From Parabacteroides acidifaciens (GTDB taxonomy: Bacteria; Bacteroidota; Bacteroidia; Bacteroidales; Tannerellaceae), in NCBI RefSeq assembly GCF_003363715.1, contig NZ_QREV01000031.1, positions 17,313 through 54,643 on the forward strand: 37,331 nucleotides of DNA, read 5' to 3'. Of this stretch, positions 32,701-37,331 are shown in pieces; position 1 is the first letter of the stretch, and every line of letters begins with the position of its first letter. The position numbers were made by a program, and so were the translations under genes. The notes below the pieces were generated by a model that was not told the origin of the DNA, searched no databases, and saw only the letters and a list, made by a program, of their open reading frames with translations.

Positions 32701-35385
32701 TTAATATCCCAACTCAAAATCCCTGTCTACCGCCGGAACGCCTTCGCTCATCCATTTGGGCATTGGGGCGCCTTGCAGGTAATGGTCGAAGAACTGGAAC
32801 ATGCGTTTCTGGAAGTCCAAACGGTTTGCCAGGCGTGAAGGCCAGTGAGGTTCGCCGGTGTAGTTGAGCAACCAGGCGGTTTTCTGCAGGCGTTTGAGGG
32901 CGATGAAAAACTCGATTCCCTGATACCAGGGCACATGTCCGTCGGCATCGTTGTGCATGATCAGGATCGGAGTCGTCACTTTGTTCATATTGAAAAGGGG
33001 AGAGTTCTCAATGTATTGCAACGGCATTTCCCAGATATTGCCACCGATGCGGCTCTGTCCGTGTTCGTATTGCATGGAACGGTTCAGGCCGGAGCCCCAG
33101 CGGATGCCGCCGTAAGCACTTAGCATATTGACAACCGGGGCGCCTGATTCGATTGCAGCAAACAGGTTGGTGCGGGTTGCCAGGTAAGCGACCTGATAAC
33201 CTCCCCAGCTATGTCCTTGTGCGCCGATTGCCTTTTCGTTTACATATCCTTTCGCGATCAGGGCTGTGATACCCGGCATTACACAGTTGTAACAGCTTTC
33301 TCCCGGGTAGCCGTCGGTAAAGCGTACATCCGGATTGAAGATGATAAAGCCGTGGCTCAGGTAGAACGGATAATCGATCGTGGAACGTCCGGGACTCGGC
33401 ATATGATAGCTGTACAAGGTGTTTGCATTGCGTTCGTAGAAATTCACGATTACCGGATACTTCTTGTTCGGGTCGAAATCGGCAGGTTTATAAATAACAC
33501 CTTCCAACGGACGCCCGTCGAGTGAGATCCAAGAGGTCAGCTCGGCTGTTCCCCAGATAATGGAATCCTGTTGGCTGATACCGTCTGTCAGCTGAATGGA
33601 TTTCTTGAAGCTAAGGTCGGATAAGCGGATATCCGGATATTGTTCGTATGTCTCTTGTGTATAGATGACGGCATCTGCATTTTTAGCTTTTGACAAAGCC
33701 GCCAGTTTGAAGTTGCCGGCAAGCAATGCTTTAGGAGCTATCGGTTTGTTCAGCCGGGCGGTGTAATATCCGAAGCCTTTGGTACTTTCGTTGAATCCGG
33801 TGAGATATTGCGCTTCGTTCAGATTATACGATCTTTTCTCTTTGTCCAGCTGGATCAGCGAATAGGTGATTTGCTCTTTCCGTCCGTTGACAGTCAGGTT
33901 TACCGGAGAAGAAGAACCTGCCGGATCGAACTTCCAGATGTCGTAGCGGTCTTTAATCAGGATCGCCTGGTCGTCGTTTGTCCAACCTGCAATTCCGTAG
34001 GGAGAAGGATAATCGGGAACGTCGTTGTCTTCATCCCAGGCAACGAATGTCTGCGGAGTAGTCAGGCGGTATTCTTTTCCGTCTGCCATGGAACGGGTGT
34101 ACCAGGAACTATCTTGTTCACAGTACCAATAGGTGTATTTCCCTTTTGGAGAGAAGCGCATGTAGGAAGGAGCCTTTTCTTTGATCTGCCGGCGTTCTCC
34201 CGTTTCCAGGTTGACGGTATAAATGTCGTGGAACTGCCTGGCTGTCCACATACTTTGTGTTCCGTACGGCTCTGTCGTGGAGAGGAGAGCCAGTGCCGCA
34301 TTTCCCTCATCGGCGGTCTGCAGGGTGGGAAGTGCTTCGGTTGCAAGCTGGAAAAGACGTTGGTTGCCGAGGTTGTAGACTGCCGTGTAGGAACGTTTCA
34401 GGTCGGAAACCTTGTTGAAGGATTGCTGGGTGTACTGCACCTTTTCGTCCCAGCTCCAGACTTGTACGTCCGGACGGTTCTCTGCTAAAACAGTCGTGTC
34501 TTTTTGTCTGGGTTCCGGTGACGTACCAAAGAACAGGCGATTGGCATCTTCAGAGAAATAAACCCTGCCGTTTTCGCTGATTACCCATGAAGCCGGAAAT
34601 GCCTCATTCCCCCGTTCCGCAATCAGCTTGCCGGGAGCGTTACCGACAGACAGATACAGGCTGCTGTGTGTGGCGGCCGAGTCTTTGTCCGCACAGTACA
34701 GATAAGCCAACTTGCTGCCATCCTCATTGAATGCAATCTTCTTGAATACGCCTTTCCCGCCGGAAATCCGGTTATTGCCTTTCTGGGGGATAAAGGTGTA
34801 TAGGACGGAATCGGAGACGACGTATAAGACATTTCCTTTCTTCGCGAACCCGAAGTCGCTTACAGCCGGGAACGAATCCTTTTGCATTCCGCTGAGCGAG
34901 CGGATGTAAAGCGTGGAGTCTTTTTTACTTCCGCGCTGGTATGCCAGCCAATCGGCTGTCTCCGACAGTTTGTATGATTTGAGCGAATCGATCGTTTCCT
35001 CTTCGCCTGCCAGCCGGGAGATGACAAGACTGTTCATCGGCATTTTATCTTTATCGGTTTTCTTCAGTTTTGCAGCCTCCACTTCTTCCAGTGGAGGTGT
35101 CTTTGTTACCAGCAGGTATTCGGATGAAGAGCTGAACTCTGCTTTTGCCGCAGGTTTGAATGTCGCTTTCTCTTCGCCTTTGTCGTTGTATAACAAGATT
35201 GTGGCATCTCCCCGCCAGGGTTCCATTTTGCAGTAAACCCATTTGCCGTTGTCGGAGATACTTTGTTCGGATATGCGTTCCCATCCGACCATCTCGTCGA
35301 ATGTCATGGCTCTCTTTTCCTGGGCTTGTACCGATAAGCTGGAAGCCAGTAATAAGAGGCTGATTAAATGTATAGAATTACCCAT
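32701..35385 (-). CDS. Secreted S9 (prolyl-oligopeptidase) family peptidase
   Basis: The 894-residue product has a signal peptide ending VQAQ (about 22), a long N-terminal beta-propeller-like part, and a C-terminal alpha/beta-hydrolase domain. The catalytic triad is visible: Ser726 in GHSWGGYQ, Asp815 in NDADGHVPW and His847 in GEPHWPS. It should be a periplasmic or exported serine peptidase that cuts short peptides; the propeller limits substrate size in the family. Large size and the HSWGG elbow fit the glutamyl/dipeptidyl-type S9 members of Bacteroidetes. It is a single gene, divergent from the ATPase/nuclease gene. TAATATTG on its strand (35411-35418) is a near -7 box. Confidence 0.92.
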   Translation of the reverse strand: MGNSIHLISLLLLASSLSVQAQEKRAMTFDEMVGWERISEQSISDNGKWVYCKMEPWRGDATILLYNDKGEEKATFKPAAKAEFSSSSEYLLVTKTPPLEEVEAAKLKKTDKDKMPMNSLVISRLAGEEETIDSLKSYKLSETADWLAYQRGSKKDSTLYIRSLSGMQKDSFPAVSDFGFAKKGNVLYVVSDSVLYTFIPQKGNNRISGGKGVFKKIAFNEDGSKLAYLYCADKDSAATHSSLYLSVGNAPGKLIAERGNEAFPASWVISENGRVYFSEDANRLFFGTSPEPRQKDTTVLAENRPDVQVWSWDEKVQYTQQSFNKVSDLKRSYTAVYNLGNQRLFQLATEALPTLQTADEGNAALALLSTTEPYGTQSMWTARQFHDIYTVNLETGERRQIKEKAPSYMRFSPKGKYTYWYCEQDSSWYTRSMADGKEYRLTTPQTFVAWDEDNDVPDYPSPYGIAGWTNDDQAILIKDRYDIWKFDPAGSSSPVNLTVNGRKEQITYSLIQLDKEKRSYNLNEAQYLTGFNESTKGFGYYTARLNKPIAPKALLAGNFKLAALSKAKNADAVIYTQETYEQYPDIRLSDLSFKKSIQLTDGISQQDSIIWGTAELTSWISLDGRPLEGVIYKPADFDPNKKYPVIVNFYERNANTLYSYHMPSPGRSTIDYPFYLSHGFIIFNPDVRFTDGYPGESCYNCVMPGITALIAKGYVNEKAIGAQGHSWGGYQVAYLATRTNLFAAIESGAPVVNMLSAYGGIRWGSGLNRSMQYEHGQSRIGGNIWEMPLQYIENSPLFNMNKVTTPILIMHNDADGHVPWYQGIEFFIALKRLQKTAWLLNYTGEPHWPSRLANRLDFQKRMFQFFDHYLQGAPMPKWMSEGVPAVDRDFELGY

Positions 35386-35494
35386 TTCTTTATTGAATTG
35401 TTTCAGTATGCAATATTACTCTTTTTTCCGGAAAGGAAACGGGCACATCTTCAAAAGTATTCTTTAAAAATGCCGAAAGTAGAGAGGAAATCAG

Positions 35495-35502
35495 TAACTT
35501 TG
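35495..35502 (+). promoter_or_regulatory. -7 element TAACTTTG for the AAA/PD-(D/E)XK gene
   Basis: TAACTTTG fits TAnnTTTG and places transcription start near 35507. This excludes the upstream in-frame ATG at 35368 and supports ATG 35530 as the start. Confidence 0.5.
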
Positions 35503-35529
35503 TGTATTGTTATTCTAAAGCAGAAAGAT

Positions 35530-37080
35530 ATGAGCAATAAAATCTATCCAATCGGCATCCAGAACTTTGAGAAGATTCGTAAAGGTGGTTATTTCTATGT
35601 AGACAAAACCGCCTTGATCTATCAATTGGCTAAGACGGGCAGTTATTACTTCCTGAGCCGTCCGCGCCGTTTCGGCAAAAGTTTGCTCATCTCGACTCTC
35701 GAAGCATACTTCCAGGGAAAGAAGGAATTGTTTGAAGGATTGGCAATGGAACAGCTTGAAAAAGATTGGATCAAACATCCGGTCCTGCATATTGACCTGA
35801 ATATAGAGAAATATGATCGGCCGGAAAGTCTGGATAATATGCTGGAAAAAATATTGTCCGATTGGGAAAGCCTTTACGGTGCAAACCCGTCCGAACGTTC
35901 TTTCTCGTTGCGTTTCGCCGGAATCATCGAGCGGGCCTGCAAACAGACAGGCCAACGTGTCGTGATCCTCGTGGATGAATATGACAAACCGATGTTGCAG
36001 GCCATTGGCAATGAAGAGTTACAACAAGCATTCCGCAACACACTGAAACCCTTTTATGGAGCCTTGAAAACCATGGACGGCTGTATCCAGTTCGCTATGT
36101 TGACGGGAGTGACCAAGTTTGGAAAGGTAAGCGTATTCAGTGACCTGAATAATCTGGAGGATATCTCGATGTGGAATGATTATGTTGGGATATGCGGTAT
36201 TAGCGAGTGTGAAATCCATGAAAACCTGGAATCCGAGCTTCATGAATTTGCTGTTGCACAGGAAATAACATATGATAAACTTTGTGCTGAATTAAAGGAA
36301 TGTTATGACGGATATCACTTCACTCATAATTCTATCGGTATTTATAATCCGTTTAGCCTGCTTAGCGCTTTCAAACGCAAGGAGTTTGGCAGTTACTGGT
36401 TTGAAACAGGCACGCCGACCTATTTGGTGAAGTTATTGAAAAGGCACCATTATAGTCTGGAACGGATGGCGCATGAGGAAACCGATACCCAAGTGCTGAA
36501 CAGTATCGATTCCGAATCAACCAATCCTATTCCTGTGATTTATCAAAGCGGTTATCTTACGATTAAAGGCTATGATAAAGAGTTTGGCGTATATCACTTG
36601 GGTTTCCCTAATCGAGAAGTGGAAGAAGGATTTATTCGCTTTCTTGTTCCCTTTTACACAAGCCTGGATAAGGTGGAATCTCCGTTTGAGATCCAGAGAT
36701 TTGTCCGTGAAGTGCGTGCCGGTGATTACAACTCTTTTTTCCGCCGTCTGCAAAGTTTCTTTGCAGATACTACTTATGAACTCATCCGTGAGCAAGAGTT
36801 ACATTATGAGAATGTGCTTTTTATCGTCTTCAAACTGGTCGGCTTCTACACGAATGTAGAATACCACACCAGTGAAGGGCGCATAGACCTGGTCTTGCAG
36901 ACAGACAAGTTTATTTACGTCATGGAGTTTAAACTGGACGGCACGGCTGAAGAGGCTTTGCAACACATCAATGACAAACATTACGCCCTTCCTTTTGAGG
37001 CTGACGAACGTAAACTGTTTAAGATAGGCATCAACTTCAGTGCAAAAACAAGGAATATAGAGAAGTGGGTGGTGGAATAG
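35530..37080 (+). CDS. AAA-ATPase-like protein with C-terminal PD-(D/E)XK nuclease domain
   Basis: The 516-residue protein begins with the AAA-ATPase-like region (PIGIQNFEKIRKGGYFYVDKT, 7-27), a P-loop of the RPRRFGKS type (44-51) and Walker B VVILVDEYDK (144-153). The C-terminus carries the nuclease fold with Asp453 (GRIDLVLQ) and the E-x-K pair Glu467/Lys469 (MEFKLDG). Many near-identical members occur per genome in gut Bacteroidales; their role is unsettled and links to mobile DNA or defence have been guessed. All key residues are present, so it looks intact. The start was chosen for the upstream -7 box and for alignment with the domain start. Confidence 0.9.
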   Translation: MSNKIYPIGIQNFEKIRKGGYFYVDKTALIYQLAKTGSYYFLSRPRRFGKSLLISTLEAYFQGKKELFEGLAMEQLEKDWIKHPVLHIDLNIEKYDRPESLDNMLEKILSDWESLYGANPSERSFSLRFAGIIERACKQTGQRVVILVDEYDKPMLQAIGNEELQQAFRNTLKPFYGALKTMDGCIQFAMLTGVTKFGKVSVFSDLNNLEDISMWNDYVGICGISECEIHENLESELHEFAVAQEITYDKLCAELKECYDGYHFTHNSIGIYNPFSLLSAFKRKEFGSYWFETGTPTYLVKLLKRHHYSLERMAHEETDTQVLNSIDSESTNPIPVIYQSGYLTIKGYDKEFGVYHLGFPNREVEEGFIRFLVPFYTSLDKVESPFEIQRFVREVRAGDYNSFFRRLQSFFADTTYELIREQELHYENVLFIVFKLVGFYTNVEYHTSEGRIDLVLQTDKFIYVMEFKLDGTAEEALQHINDKHYALPFEADERKLFKIGINFSAKTRNIEKWVVE

Positions 37081-37134
37081 AAATATAATCCGCTGCATGC
37101 TGAATTGTTTCAGGAAAAAACGTACTTCCGTTCT

Positions 37135-37331
37135 TCACGTTAGCAGGCTGATCCCTGAAAACAATAGAGCAAGCAGCTTCTTATACATAGTAACTATCCT
37201 ATTTCTCCAGCTCTTCCGTGATCATCTCTTTCATCTTCTCGGCTCCCATGAAACCGGCTCACCCGATATTTCTTGGGGGTAGCTCTTTTACAGGATCACC
37301 CCGGAAAGTTGTGGAGAAAGCAAAAAATAAT
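37135..37331 (-). pseudogene. Possible decayed leftward gene remnants at the window edge
   Basis: On the minus strand a frame is open from the window edge and reads TTFRGDPVKELPPRNIG before a TGA at 37259-37261. It then continues as AGFMGAEKMKEMITEELEK to a TAG at 37199-37201. A signal-peptide-like start, MYKKLLALLFSGISLLT, follows at 37188 and stops after 17 codons. Both look like protein ends or starts cut by stops. A + strand frame of 61 codons here has no recognisable content. Weak call. Confidence 0.3.

Noticed and set aside
35368-35529. Upstream extension of the AAA/PD-(D/E)XK gene by 54 codons
   Set aside because: The extension lies across the promoter region, including the TAACTTTG box, and is not part of the domain.
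37097-37282. 61-codon + strand frame at the right edge
   Set aside because: No domain, no promoter, and it lies opposite what look like decayed minus-strand frames.

Overview
The window reads as a chromosomal segment of a gut-type Bacteroidales bacterium, and Parabacteroides or a close relative is my best guess. The grounds are TonB-dependent receptors with STN and carboxypeptidase-regulatory-like N-termini, paired DUF4249 lipoproteins, FecR-type anti-sigma factors, many short lipoproteins ending in beta-propeller-like folds, and several TAnnTTTG (-7) promoter elements typical of Bacteroidetes. The genus is an inference; no rRNA or tRNA gene was seen.

Layout, left to right. 1-347 is a partial copy of a repeat that returns at 22.2-23.5 kb. 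520-3490 holds a secreted alpha/beta hydrolase, a six-helix voltage-gated-type K+ channel with a C-terminal zinc ribbon, and trpS. 3685-13398 is a cell-surface uptake locus: an ECF sigma factor, a small outer-membrane barrel, a FecR-like anti-sigma factor, then two tandem copies of a TonB-receptor/DUF4249-lipoprotein cassette. Matching GGGGTTTTT...GTCTTA motifs precede the barrel gene and the second receptor, so one sigma factor probably drives both units. 13410-17689 is a leftward four-gene operon: two endonuclease/exonuclease/phosphatase-fold hydrolases around a GH30 glycosidase, plus a predicted outer-membrane protein. 17813-19616 is a second ECF sigma factor overlapping a gene whose product has an anti-sigma-like N-terminus, one inner-membrane helix, a long periplasmic linker and an outer-membrane barrel. 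Two inverted copies of a short palindrome lie inside the linker-coding region. 19623-22013 is an orphan FtsX/MacB-type permease.

22014-23832 has no convincing gene. It holds a REP-like perfect hairpin and a roughly 1.28-kb imperfect inverted repeat made of two diverged 640-nt arms, with 21-bp tandem units inside each arm.

23833-32262 is an NtrC/NtrB-like two-component pair split by a leftward operon of five lipoproteins. The response regulator keeps its receiver, AAA+ lid remnant and Fis-type HTH but lacks the ATPase core. The kinase lacks a PAS domain. The lipoproteins belong to two or three paralogous families. 32259-37080 holds a possible small two-gene cassette, a secreted S9 prolyl-oligopeptidase-family peptidase and an AAA-ATPase/PD-(D/E)XK protein. 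The right edge carries what look like decayed leftward gene fragments.

The strongest candidates for new biology are the composite inverted-repeat element with 21-bp units, the domain-stripped two-component pair around the lipoprotein operon, and the palindromes inside the dual-membrane anti-sigma gene.
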